DNA of 64,000 nt from Pseudomonas graminis (GTDB lineage: Bacteria; Pseudomonadota; Gammaproteobacteria; Pseudomonadales; Pseudomonadaceae): contig NZ_MTSB01000003.1 in the NCBI RefSeq assembly GCF_002093745.1, positions 124,001-188,000 of the forward strand. The letters are read 5' to 3'. The position numbers and the translations under genes were made by a program. The notes beneath the pieces were generated by a model. That model saw only the letters and a list, made by a program, of their open reading frames with translations. It did not search any database and was not told the origin of the DNA. Shown here piece after piece: positions 22,011 through 30,624 of this stretch (its first letter is position 1; every line of letters begins with the position of its first letter).

Positions 22011-23459
22011 ATGCACCCTCCTCTCACTGTCGTCACCCGTATTGATCGTCCCTTCACGTGGCTGATGGTCTACCTGCTGGTGACCGGCCTGCTGTATTTC
22101 CTGGTCACCCACGTCCCGATGGGCGCCGTGCAGCGTGTCGAACCCGGGATTGTCGACGCCTATATCCCGTTGTTGCCATTCACGCTTGCGCCGTACCTGA
22201 GCTATACGCTGATCATGCCGGTGCTGGTGTACATGGGGCGTCGGTCGTCCTGGCTACTGCCGGCGTTCTTTGCCGGCGCGCTGGCGGCCGGTCTGTGTCT
22301 GGTCAGTCATCTGTTCTGGCCCACCATGATCCTGCGCCCCGAAACCGGGTCGGCATGGCTTGACTGGCTGTACCAAATCGACGCGCCGCTGGCGGCCTCT
22401 CCCAGCGGGCACGTGGCATTACCGGTGGCAATCAGCGTGGTCATGGCCGGTTTGCGATTGCGTCAGGCATGGGTCTTCGGCGTCTGGGGTGCGGTGCTGA
22501 TGCTGTCAGTCATGACCACCGGGCAACATGTGTTTACCGACATGGCCTTTGGCGCGGCTGTCGGTCTGGCCTGCGGCATGGCAACCCTGATCCTCAAGCG
22601 CCGCGCAGTAGACATGCGCACGATGTCGGCGCTGCTTCTGGAGTGGCTGTGCATCCTGGTCACGATTCGCGTCGCGCTGTACCTGGCGGACTGGCGTTTC
22701 TACCTGCTGGCCATGATCATCGTCGCAGCCCGACAGCACGCATTGTTCGTGCTCTACCACGATGCAACCCACTACCACCTGACTCGACAGCGCAGCACCA
22801 ATGATTTTTTGATCAACCTGGCCATTGGCGTTCCCGGCCTGGTGCCCATCGAGTTCTATCGCCCTCTGCACCTGGATCACCACCAGCACGCCGGAACCGA
22901 GCAGGATCCGGAGCGGCGTTTCCTCTATTACCGTCAGCCCTGGCGGTTCAGGCCATTGAGCACAACGTTGCTGATCCGGCAACTGCTGGGTGACCTGCTG
23001 ATGGTCAATACGTTGCGCAACATCGCGGCTTACAAGGCTGCCGGGGGCGCGCCACTGTCCATTACCCGGCCGCTGATGGCCGCAGCGCTGGTCTGGCTGA
23101 TGATTGTGGTGGTCCTCATCTGGCAATGCTCACTGCAACAAACGGGCTTGCTGGCCATGCTGTGGTTCATGCCCCTGATCACCCTCGGCACTCTGCTGCA
23201 GAAAATACGCAGCATCGCCGAGCACAGCGGCGGCCCGGGCGTCACGCCTGGCTGGAACCACTGGACGTACGCCTGGCGTGTCGGCTGGCTGGGGCGGTTT
23301 TTCATCTGGCCGTACCACATCAACCTGCATCTGCAGCATCACCGCACGGCCAGTATTCCGTGGCACGGGCTGCCCGCCGCGGTTCGCAGCGACGAACGAC
23401 TCATGGCCTCACGCTCGCTGTTGTCACTGATGTGGGCCAGATTGCAGCATAAGCACTGA
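22011..23459 (+). CDS. PAP2-like domain fused to a fatty acid desaturase domain
   Basis: 482 residues from ATG 22011 (an in-frame start at 21882 is possible). The N-terminal half is a multi-span PAP2/inositol-phosphotransferase-like domain with PTMILRPETG, SPSGHVALPVA and GQHVFTDMAFG (the HxxxD motif). The C-terminal half is a desaturase with LYHDATHYHLT, HLDHHQHAGTEQD and NLHLQHHRTASIPW, plus KIRSIAEHSG. Both active sites look intact. One protein could process a lipid phosphate and modify its acyl chain. The desaturase half is related in motif layout to the 39260-40276 protein. Confidence 0.83.
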   Translation: MHPPLTVVTRIDRPFTWLMVYLLVTGLLYFLVTHVPMGAVQRVEPGIVDAYIPLLPFTLAPYLSYTLIMPVLVYMGRRSSWLLPAFFAGALAAGLCLVSHLFWPTMILRPETGSAWLDWLYQIDAPLAASPSGHVALPVAISVVMAGLRLRQAWVFGVWGAVLMLSVMTTGQHVFTDMAFGAAVGLACGMATLILKRRAVDMRTMSALLLEWLCILVTIRVALYLADWRFYLLAMIIVAARQHALFVLYHDATHYHLTRQRSTNDFLINLAIGVPGLVPIEFYRPLHLDHHQHAGTEQDPERRFLYYRQPWRFRPLSTTLLIRQLLGDLLMVNTLRNIAAYKAAGGAPLSITRPLMAAALVWLMIVVVLIWQCSLQQTGLLAMLWFMPLITLGTLLQKIRSIAEHSGGPGVTPGWNHWTYAWRVGWLGRFFIWPYHINLHLQHHRTASIPWHGLPAAVRSDERLMASRSLLSLMWARLQHKH

Positions 23460-23619
23460 GGCGCGAAAACACCGTGGGGATGCACTTATGAAACGGGCTC
23501 ATGAAACTATCCCGACAACGCTCTATTGTTGATGTAAAAGCCGCTCTATAAGGTGCTTCGGAGGTAACAGACGGGTGTGCTTTGAGCACACCGCTTCCGA
23601 TAGACACCAGGGAACACTC

Positions 23620-24456
23620 ATGAAAAATCTTTCCAGCGTCACCGTAGTCATCGGCGCCGGGGCCATAGGCCAGGCCATCGCTCGCAGAGTCAGCGCCGGC
23701 AAACACGTCCTGCTCGCCGAACTGCGGCAGGACAATGCCGAAGCGGCCGCGAGGGTGTTGCGGGACGCCGGCTTTGAGGTCACGACGGCGGTTGTCGATG
23801 TGTCTTCCCGAGACTCTGTCGAGACACTGGTACAGACGGCGACGGCATTGGGGTCGGTGACCGGGGTGATTAATGCTGCTGGCGTTTCACCTTCCCAGGC
23901 ACCGGTTGCCACCATTCTGCGTGTCGATCTGTATGGCACGGCATTGGTCCTGGAAACATTCGGCGAGGTCATCGCCCAAGGCGGCAGCGCAATTGTCATC
24001 GCCTCACAATCAGGCCATCGACTGCCCGCGCTGAGCCCTGAACAAAACGCCGCGCTGGCCACCACACCGGTCGAAGCATTGCTCGCGCTGCCCATGCTTC
24101 AGGCAGCACAGGTCACTGATCCGCTGCAGGCTTATCAGCTTTCGAAACGCGGTAATTCATTGCGCGTCATGGCCGAGGCGGTTCGCTGGGGCAAGCGCGG
24201 TGCGCGGGTGAACACCATCAGTCCGGGCATCATTTTCACGCCGCTTGCCCGGGATGAGCTGAGCGGCCCGCGCGGTGAAGGTTATCGCCGAATGATCGAA
24301 CTCAGCCCGACCGGTCGTGGCGGCACACCTGATGAAGTGGGCGCGCTGGCAGCCCTGCTCATGGGACCGGAGGGCACCTTCATCACCGGCAGCGACTTTC
24401 TGATGGATGGCGGTGTTACGGCCGCTTACTGGTACGGCGACCTCGCCCCTGAATAG
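23620..24456 (+). CDS. Short-chain dehydrogenase/reductase
   Basis: 278 residues from ATG 23620. Cofactor loop VIGAGAIGQAIA, GVINAAGVSPSQ, serine in IVIASQSGHRL, YQLSKRGNSLRV (YxxxK) and ITGSDFLMDGG mark a classical SDR. A region of about 35 residues (ALSPEQNAALATTPVEALL) sits between the catalytic Ser and Tyr, longer than usual. The product is unknown. Its stop abuts the convergent cupin stop. The divergent LysR further on may regulate this neighbourhood. Confidence 0.85.
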   Translation: MKNLSSVTVVIGAGAIGQAIARRVSAGKHVLLAELRQDNAEAAARVLRDAGFEVTTAVVDVSSRDSVETLVQTATALGSVTGVINAAGVSPSQAPVATILRVDLYGTALVLETFGEVIAQGGSAIVIASQSGHRLPALSPEQNAALATTPVEALLALPMLQAAQVTDPLQAYQLSKRGNSLRVMAEAVRWGKRGARVNTISPGIIFTPLARDELSGPRGEGYRRMIELSPTGRGGTPDEVGALAALLMGPEGTFITGSDFLMDGGVTAAYWYGDLAPE

Positions 24457-24870
24457 CTATTCAACACCGTCTGCTGCACCGTACTCGTGGTCTGAGACCT
24501 GCTCCATCCAGTCCACCACCTTGCCATCCAGTACTTCGGCAATGGCGATATGGGTCATGGCGGTTGTCGCGGTAGCGCCGTGCCAGTGTTTGAGGTTGGG
24601 TGGAATCCATACGGTGTCCCCCGGTTTGATCGAGCGGACCGGTTGCCCCGCTTCCTGCACATGTCCCGCACCGGCGGTGACGATCAACGTCTGACCCAGC
24701 GGGTGTGTGTGCCAGGCCGTCCGCGCGCCAGGCTCGAACGTCACGGTGGCACCGCTGACCCTGGCGTCTTCCGTCCCCTTGAAGGGGGCGTCGACACGCA
24801 CGGTGCCGGTGAAATAATCGGCAGGGCCGCTAGCCGAGGGTTGAGAGCCGCTGGTGGTGATAACAAGCAT
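24457..24870 (-). CDS. Small cupin-domain protein
   Basis: 137 residues from ATG 24870. [20 protein letters not shown] and [16 protein letters not shown] are the two cupin motifs, with the metal-binding His residues present. Such proteins resemble carboxymuconolactone-linked cupins and quercetin-dioxygenase-like proteins; the activity is not predictable. Its gene diverges from LysR (24986), the usual regulator-target geometry. Confidence 0.85.
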   Translation of the reverse strand: MLVITTSGSQPSASGPADYFTGTVRVDAPFKGTEDARVSGATVTFEPGARTAWHTHPLGQTLIVTAGAGHVQEAGQPVRSIKPGDTVWIPPNLKHWHGATATTAMTHIAIAEVLDGKVVDWMEQVSDHEYGAADGVE

Positions 24871-24985
24871 GAGTATTCCCGAGGGCGTGTTGGACGGTGT
24901 GTTTGAACAGGCGTCCAATCTACCCACGGCGAACTACCGCGACTATCCGCTACAATTTGAAAACACTTATAGGCTGGGCTCATTA

Positions 24986-25882
24986 ATGCTTCGGGAAAAT
25001 GCCACGGACCTGCTCGCTTTTCTGGCGGTTGCCAAAGAGCGAAGTTTTACCAAGGCGGCGGCTCGCCTTGGCGTGTCTCAATCAGCCCTGAGCCATACCA
25101 TTCGCAGCCTGGAATCACGTCTGGGTCTGCGCCTGCTGACCCGCACCACTCGCAGCGTCTCGCCCACGGAGGCAGGCGAACGACTGATTCAGAGGGTCGG
25201 CCCGCGCTTCGATGAAATCGAAATCGAGCTGGCCGGTCTCAGCGATTTGCGCGACACCCCGACTGGCAAGCTGCGCATCAATGCGATGGATCACTCGCTG
25301 GACCTGATCATCCGGCCAGTGCTCAACACCTTTATGCCCAAGTACCCGGACATCAGCGTTGAAGTGTGTTGCGACTACAGTTTCGTCGACATCGCCGCCG
25401 AGGGGTTCGATGCGGGGGTTCGTCTGGGCGAGGCCGTGGCGGATGGCATGATTGCCACCCGGATCGGCCCGGACATGCGCCTTTCAGTGGTGGGCTCACC
25501 CGCCTACTTCGCAGGGCGTACAAGACCCGTTACCCCGAGAGACCTCACGGCGCATCGCTGCAATAACCTGCGCTTGCCCACCAACGGCGGGCTGTACGCA
25601 TGGGAATTCGCCAAAGACGGTGAAACCCTGAACGTCCGTGTCACGGGCCAGGTCACGTTCAACGGTGTCTACCCGCTGCTGGACGCTGCACTCGACGGTT
25701 TCGGGCTGAGCTACATTCCCCACGATCTGGTGGCCGAGCACATTGATGCCGGACGCCTTGTTCAGGTGCTGGAGGACTGGTCACCGACCTTCGCCGGGTT
25801 TCATCTCTACTACCCGAGCAGGCGGCAGGCATCGCCCGCCTTTGCGCTGTTGCTGGAAGCATTGCGTTACCGCGCGCCATAA
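24986..25882 (+). CDS. LysR-family transcriptional regulator
   Basis: 298 residues from ATG 24986. The winged HTH is LLAFLAVAKERSFTKAAARLGVSQ followed by SALSHTIRSLE, and LTRTTRSVSPTEAGERL follows. The effector domain has TGKLRIN and CDYSFVDIAAEGFDAGVRLGE, the latter common in the group that controls SDR/cupin-type oxidoreductases. It is divergent from the cupin gene with 115 bp between, where it probably acts. Effector unknown. Confidence 0.9.
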   Translation: MLRENATDLLAFLAVAKERSFTKAAARLGVSQSALSHTIRSLESRLGLRLLTRTTRSVSPTEAGERLIQRVGPRFDEIEIELAGLSDLRDTPTGKLRINAMDHSLDLIIRPVLNTFMPKYPDISVEVCCDYSFVDIAAEGFDAGVRLGEAVADGMIATRIGPDMRLSVVGSPAYFAGRTRPVTPRDLTAHRCNNLRLPTNGGLYAWEFAKDGETLNVRVTGQVTFNGVYPLLDAALDGFGLSYIPHDLVAEHIDAGRLVQVLEDWSPTFAGFHLYYPSRRQASPAFALLLEALRYRAP

Positions 25883-25943
25883 ACACCCGCAAAACGCTTG
25901 ATCCGCGCGACTGAGTGCTGCGGTCATTGACGCAACGCTTTGG

Positions 25944-27290
25944 CTAGCTCGCCTTCCGGTTTCCGGCCAAGGGCAGTTTCATGACGGCCTCGAAACCGTC
26001 AATCAGGTTGCTGAACGAGAGCGTGCCGCTGCCATTCACGATGATCGCTTCAACGATTGCCAGCCCTAACCCACTCCCGCCTGCATGCCCCTTGTGCCAG
26101 AAGCGCTTGGTGAGGTCGGTCAGTTCGGTAGCAGAAACACCATAGCCCCTGTCTCTGACGCGAAAACTGACCCCGTTTCCATCTCGGGATATCGTCAGGT
26201 CGACCTTGGTGTCCGGTCGGGTGTGCCGTAGTGCGTTGTCTATCAGATTTCGCAGGGCAGCCGTCGCAAGGACCGCCGGCACGTTGAGCGGCAATGACTC
26301 CACCTCTTTCTGGATAACCAGCACGACGGAGCCCTGCTGAGCCGAGTCAGCCAGTGCCTGCTTCGCTACGTCACCCGGCAGGGTGGACTGTCCGTCTTCG
26401 AATGACAGCCGGCCCTCAACCCTGGCCAGCAGAAGCAGTTGTTCCAGAATGCGCTGTAGACGATCGGCGCCTTCTTCTGCTTTGCGCATCGCGTTTTGTG
26501 CAACCTCACCTTCGGTCAGTTGAGCCACCTGAATATGAGTCTTGATGGCGGTCAGCGGGCTGCGTAATTCGTGAGCCGCATCGCCGGTGAGCCTGCGCTC
26601 ACGCTCGATCGCTTCAGCTATACGCGCCAACAGGCCGTTCTGAGAGTCGACCAGCAACTTGAGTTCGGCGGGCAGCTTGCCGATGTCGAGGGGATCCAGG
26701 CAATCTGCGTTACGCCGAACCAGCGCATCCTTGATACGCGAAAGAGGCTCAAGCCCTTTGCCGACGCCTATCCAGAGGAGAATCAGACTGCCCATCAGGG
26801 ACACCAGCACCGGTACGGCAGCGGCAAACAGGATGGAATATTTGAGCGTTTTGCGTTGATCGACCCGGTCGGCGGTGCTGATCCGCACGCCTTCGATTTC
26901 AAGCGTGAAGGTTCTCCACTCGACGCCGTTGACCACTTGATTGTGATACCCCTCCCCCAACGCACCCAGCGTCTGACCGGGGGCATTGTGGCTCTGGACG
27001 AATATCTCGCCTCTGAGTGAGGTTACCTGGCAGGCCATGCCGTTCGACAGTACGGACTTGGCAGCCTCTGATCGCTCGGCGTTCAGCAGGTCGAACTTTC
27101 GAATGGCGGCAGGCGAGGAAGGAATAAGGCTGATGACCAGTCGCGCGGAAGCCGCCAGTCGCTCGTCGAATGACTGGCTCACATTACGTTGCAGGTCACA
27201 CAGCATCCAGGCGGCAGCCAGTGTCCACAGCACGATGAAGCTGGCACCCAGTATCAGCGTCAACCGCGATCTAAGACTCATCTGATTCAT
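25944..27290 (-). CDS. Sensor histidine kinase, PmrB/QseC-like
   Basis: 448 residues. Two membrane segments (near residues 8-30 and 155-175) flank a periplasmic sensor of about 120 residues. The H-box is GDAAHELRSPLTAIKTH. The ATPase domain has LRNLIDNALRHTRPDT (N-box), VRDRGYGVS and GGSGLGLAIVEA. Its start overlaps the response-regulator gene by 20 bp. QseC/PmrB kinases sense cations, peptides or host signals; the real signal is not readable. Confidence 0.9.
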   Translation of the reverse strand: MNQMSLRSRLTLILGASFIVLWTLAAAWMLCDLQRNVSQSFDERLAASARLVISLIPSSPAAIRKFDLLNAERSEAAKSVLSNGMACQVTSLRGEIFVQSHNAPGQTLGALGEGYHNQVVNGVEWRTFTLEIEGVRISTADRVDQRKTLKYSILFAAAVPVLVSLMGSLILLWIGVGKGLEPLSRIKDALVRRNADCLDPLDIGKLPAELKLLVDSQNGLLARIAEAIERERRLTGDAAHELRSPLTAIKTHIQVAQLTEGEVAQNAMRKAEEGADRLQRILEQLLLLARVEGRLSFEDGQSTLPGDVAKQALADSAQQGSVVLVIQKEVESLPLNVPAVLATAALRNLIDNALRHTRPDTKVDLTISRDGNGVSFRVRDRGYGVSATELTDLTKRFWHKGHAGGSGLGLAIVEAIIVNGSGTLSFSNLIDGFEAVMKLPLAGNRKAS

Positions 27291-27951
27291 CCGCCACCGA
27301 GCCTATTCGATACCCCAGCCCCCGCACCGTCTGCACAATGCTATTGCCCAGTTTGCGGCGCACGTTATGTATATGCACGTTGAGCGCATTGCTTTCCACG
27401 TCGTCCGCAAAACCATACAGCGCATCCTTGAGCTGATCGGTAGTTACAATCCGCCCCTTGCTGTCCAGCAATGCCTTGAGCAAGGACTGCTCTTTTCGAG
27501 AAAGATCGACCGGCTTGCCAGCGAGAAAAGCTTCCCCGGTGGTAGGGTCGATGCCAAGGCTGCCATGCTGGATGAGGTTGCTGCTCCGGCCCAGGAAGCG
27601 GCGATGCAGCGTGTGCAGGCGGGCGGCCAGTTCTCTGAGGTCGAAAGGCTTGAGCAGGTAGTCGTCAGCGCCAGCCTGCAAGCCGGCCACCCGGTCAGCG
27701 ATAGAGTCACGGGCGGTGAGGATAAGCACCGGCAGATGAAATGAACGCTCGCGCAACAGGCGAAGCAGCGTCAAACCGTCTTTGTCCGGCAGGCCGAGAT
27801 CAAGAATCATGACCTCGAACTGCGCGACCAGCAACATGGCCTCTGCGCCGGCAGCATGCAGGACGTGCTCGACACTAAAACCTTGCGCGCCCAGGCCGGC
27901 AATCACGCCTTCGGCGATCAGTCTGTCATCTTCAACCAGTAATACGCGCAT
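27271..27951 (-). CDS. Response regulator, OmpR type, PmrA/QseB-like
   Basis: 226 residues. The receiver domain has DD at residues 8-9, the phospho-acceptor Asp in VMILDLGLPDKDG and Lys in LLKPFDLREL. The C-terminal winged helix contains KEQSLLKALLDSKG, ESNALNVHIHNVRRKLG and GYRIG. It is transcribed from a region carrying a PmrA-type box 39 bp upstream, and a second box points at the lipoprotein gene. Autoregulation plus control of that gene is a strong prediction. Confidence 0.92.
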   Translation of the reverse strand: MRVLLVEDDRLIAEGVIAGLGAQGFSVEHVLHAAGAEAMLLVAQFEVMILDLGLPDKDGLTLLRLLRERSFHLPVLILTARDSIADRVAGLQAGADDYLLKPFDLRELAARLHTLHRRFLGRSSNLIQHGSLGIDPTTGEAFLAGKPVDLSRKEQSLLKALLDSKGRIVTTDQLKDALYGFADDVESNALNVHIHNVRRKLGNSIVQTVRGLGYRIGSVADESDES

Positions 27952-27989
27952 GCTGCTTCCCGCAAATTGAAACAGGGTAATCTTTTGGG

Positions 27990-28073
27990 ATTAAGGGAAC
28001 ATTAAGTTACCCGACAGCAGCCACTTATTAATACTCACGGCCGTCATCAGCAACACCTTAATGATCACTTAAT
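27990..28073. promoter_or_regulatory. Two PmrA/QseB-type boxes (CTTAAT-N5-CTTAAT), divergent
   Basis: Box 1 at 27990-28006 reads ATTAAG-GGAAC-ATTAAG on the plus strand, i.e. CTTAAT-N5-CTTAAT facing the response-regulator gene. Box 2 at 28057-28073 reads CTTAAT-GATCA-CTTAAT and faces the lipoprotein gene 55 bp away. Both match the hexamer direct repeat with 5-bp spacing known for PmrA/QseB. The adjacent OmpR-type regulator is the obvious reader. Confidence 0.75.
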
Positions 28074-28127
28074 GATGGGTCGACATGATGAACTGACTCT
28101 TTCGACACCCACACTTTGGTGACCCTG

Positions 28128-28502
28128 ATGAAAACCCTGTCTGTTATTACCCTGCTGCTCACGGTGTCCGGTTGCGCTGCTGTTATCCCCGAACCGGATA
28201 AGGCATCCAGCGTTATTTATCTGTCTGCCGACACTGGGAATACGCTGCTGGCCGAGCGAGTGGATGGTAGCACAGTCGATGACGGGCGTTACTTCAAGGT
28301 GACATCGGGCCGCCACACACTTGAATTACTGGTGCTGACCGAACTCCATGGGGACTCGACCCGCAGTGATTTTGTGAAGGTTGATGTTGACAACTTCCAG
28401 CCTGATAAACGTTATCGCCTGGTGCTGACGGACAATACCCTCAGCCATGACCTCAGGCTGCTGGATGAAACCGGCACAGTGATCAAAGACATTCAGATAT
28501 AA
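28128..28502 (+). CDS. Small predicted lipoprotein
   Basis: 124 residues from ATG 28128. A short signal sequence ends in a lipobox (LTVSGC, Cys16), so it should be lipid-anchored. The mature part has no family that I recognise and is probably beta-rich. It lies 55 bp after a PmrA-type box and 66 bp before a DoxX gene, so it is a likely member of the regulon of the neighbouring two-component system, perhaps in envelope stress. Confidence 0.75.
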   Translation: MKTLSVITLLLTVSGCAAVIPEPDKASSVIYLSADTGNTLLAERVDGSTVDDGRYFKVTSGRHTLELLVLTELHGDSTRSDFVKVDVDNFQPDKRYRLVLTDNTLSHDLRLLDETGTVIKDIQI

Positions 28503-28568
28503 CGTTCTTCTCCGCGACACCTCAACTAAAAACACACGCCTCACCGCTCATTCAAAAGGTTTATACCG

Positions 28569-28991
28569 ATGCAAACAGCCAAAGAAGACTGCCTGGCGCT
28601 GGCCGCCCGTGTATTGCTCAGCCTGTTATTCCTGTACAGCGGACTGGGCAAACTTATGGCGCCTGAAGCGACCCTGAATTATATCGAGAGCGCTGGCCTC
28701 CCCCTCTCCGTATTCGCTTACATCGGCGCGGTGTTCGTGGAGCTGGGGCTAGCCGCTGCACTCGTGGTGGGTTTCCGAACGAAAGCGGCGGCGGCCGTGA
28801 TGGCTGTTTTCACGCTGGTCACTGCGCTGATTTTTCACAAGCATTTCGCCGAAAAAGCTCAACTGACCAGTTTCCTGAAGAACGTTGCGATCTGTGGCGG
28901 CCTGATTCAGGTCATGGTGACCGGCCCTGGCGCGCTCAGCCTCGATGCGACATTCAAAAGGCCCGTCAAGCGGCGGGCCTTGAACGATTGA
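28569..28991 (+). CDS. DoxX-family membrane protein
   Basis: 140 residues with four predicted membrane segments. ARVLLSLLFLYSGLGKLMAPE and GFRTKAAAAVMAVFTLVTALIFH-type segments are DoxX/DoxD-like. The family is annotated as a quinol-oxidase subunit relative or as an oxidative-stress membrane component; the exact role is unclear. The end of the gene contains the inverted repeat AGGCCCG/CGGGCCT (28959-28980), which might terminate transcription, although no T-run follows. Confidence 0.85.
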   Translation: MQTAKEDCLALAARVLLSLLFLYSGLGKLMAPEATLNYIESAGLPLSVFAYIGAVFVELGLAAALVVGFRTKAAAAVMAVFTLVTALIFHKHFAEKAQLTSFLKNVAICGGLIQVMVTGPGALSLDATFKRPVKRRALND

Positions 28992-29016
28992 AGCCCGGCA
29001 CCCCTGTAGCCATCGC

Positions 29017-29757
29017 TTATTGCGATTGCGCACGCAGGCTGAACGGCTCCCCGTTCTTCTCGGCATAATGACGCGCCCTGCGCAAAATATGCTGAGTGGC
29101 CCGTCGCGTTTCTTCCTTGTTGCATTCCACATGCGCCTCCAGCAATTGCTGGGCCTGATCCGGTCTGCGTTCCAGCAAGGCGCAAAGAATGCTGGCATGC
29201 TCTTCATAGGTGGCGTCTATCCTTGAAGTGCTGAACTCAAGGCGGCGAATGGTCCGGGTCTTTTCAGTGATTTCGAGGTGCATGCGGGCCATTTCCCTGT
29301 TGCCGACGGCTTCAACCAGTGCGCAGTGAAAGCGCTCGCCAAGCCCGGCCAGAATGTCGATGTCTCTCAGGCGTTCGTTCTCCGGCACCAGCCAGGTGCG
29401 CGTGAGTTCGGTAATCAACGGATCCCGGCTCAGGTCCATCACGCCGAGCCGGGCCAGCGCGGCCAGTTCGAGCACGACACGAACGTCGTACAGCTCCTCG
29501 AAATGATGGGGATCGAAGGGGCATACTTGCCAGCCACTGCGGTAGTAAACCTGCACGTAACCTTCGTGCTCCAGCCGGAATAACGCCTGTCTGACCGGTG
29601 TGCGGCTGGCGTGAACACGTTCGGCCACCTCGCCTTCGGTAAATCGCTCGCCCGGAACCAGACGAAACTCGGTAATGTCCTCCTTGAGCTGCGCATAAAT
29701 TCGCTCGGATATGTTTTCAGGGCGCTCTTTCGACTTTCTGACATACGTTGCCATCAT
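29017..29757 (-). CDS. GntR-family (FadR/FCD) transcriptional regulator
   Basis: 246 residues. The N-terminal winged helix has PGERFTEGEVAERVHASRTPVRQAL. The C-terminal FCD ligand domain has LYDVRVVLELAALARL and EEHASILCALLERRPDQA. It lies 30 bp after the HAD gene at the end of the long minus-strand operon and is probably the last cistron. FadR-type GntR proteins bind short palindromes such as TGTATACA; one occurs at 45234-45241 in the promoter region of the operon. It is the best candidate regulator of the cluster. Confidence 0.88.
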   Translation of the reverse strand: MMATYVRKSKERPENISERIYAQLKEDITEFRLVPGERFTEGEVAERVHASRTPVRQALFRLEHEGYVQVYYRSGWQVCPFDPHHFEELYDVRVVLELAALARLGVMDLSRDPLITELTRTWLVPENERLRDIDILAGLGERFHCALVEAVGNREMARMHLEITEKTRTIRRLEFSTSRIDATYEEHASILCALLERRPDQAQQLLEAHVECNKEETRRATQHILRRARHYAEKNGEPFSLRAQSQ

Positions 29758-29787
29758 GGGTGATTCGTCCTTGTAATCGAGTGACTT

Positions 29788-30585
29788 TCAGGCTTGGCCG
29801 TGACTGCCTGATGCTTGGGTGGACAGCCACCAGCGCGGGAAATCCGCGAGGCTGTCGATCACCGCATCCACGTTGTGTTGATGGGCCTGCAGAAGCGACA
29901 GGTCATATTTTCCGGTACGCACCAGCAGACTGCTGGCGCCCACCGCCTTGGCGCCCGCGCAGTCGGTCAGCACATCGTCGCCAATTACCAGGGTTCGCTC
30001 TGCGCAGGTATCAAGCGTGCGCAGAGCCGCTTCGAAAAACACCGCTGACGGTTTGCCCATCACCAGGGCTTCGACCCGTGCAGCAGCCTCCAGACCCACG
30101 ATGAACGCGCCGCAATCGAGGCGTTCGCCATCGTGATCGAACCAGAACAGGTTTTTTTGCAGCGCAATCAGACGCGCGCCCCCTCGCAACATCCGAAAGC
30201 AGCGATTCAACGCGGCGTAATCGAATGCTTCGCCGATATCGCTGATCACCACCACGTCGGGCGCTACATCGTCTGTGATGACCTTGCTGAAGGCGCCCCT
30301 GACCGAGTCCGGAACAAGAAGGTGGCATTTGAGCTGCGGATGCTGCTTCAAGTACCCCACACAGGCCGTGGTGGCGGTCTGAATTTCATCGGCGGACACT
30401 TCAATGCCTGCCTGACAAAGCTCGTCGGCCAGCACTTCCGGCATTTTGGCGGTGGTGTTGGTGAGTAATTGCAGCTTTAGCCCTTCGGCTCGGGCGAAGT
30501 TCAACGCCTCGGCCGCTCCGGGCAATGGCTGCCCCTTGAGCATGAGTGTTCCATCGATATCCAAGAGCAGACTTTCAAAACGCAT
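29788..30585 (-). CDS. HAD-superfamily phosphatase, NagD/LHPP type (subclass IIA)
   Basis: 265 residues. HAD motif I is LLLDIDGTLM, motif II is LTNTT, motif III Lys is in VMGKPSAVFF and motif IV is LVIGDDVLTD. A cap domain lies between motifs II and III, typical of IIA enzymes such as NagD and LHPP (phosphohistidine/phospholysine/pyrophosphate phosphatase). LHPP-like members act on P-N bonds, which is notable beside a phosphohistidine-type phosphotransferase. It lies 39 bp after the alkaline-phosphatase-like gene. Confidence 0.87.
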   Translation of the reverse strand: MRFESLLLDIDGTLMLKGQPLPGAAEALNFARAEGLKLQLLTNTTAKMPEVLADELCQAGIEVSADEIQTATTACVGYLKQHPQLKCHLLVPDSVRGAFSKVITDDVAPDVVVISDIGEAFDYAALNRCFRMLRGGARLIALQKNLFWFDHDGERLDCGAFIVGLEAAARVEALVMGKPSAVFFEAALRTLDTCAERTLVIGDDVLTDCAGAKAVGASSLLVRTGKYDLSLLQAHQHNVDAVIDSLADFPRWWLSTQASGSHGQA

Positions 30586-30624
30586 GGACAGGCTCCCAGT
30601 TGTTGAAAAGAGGTATGGCCCGGC

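Noticed and set aside
28959..28980. Rho-independent terminator after the DoxX gene
   Set aside because: The AGGCCCG/CGGGCCT stem exists but overlaps the coding end and no T-run follows; kept only as a remark.
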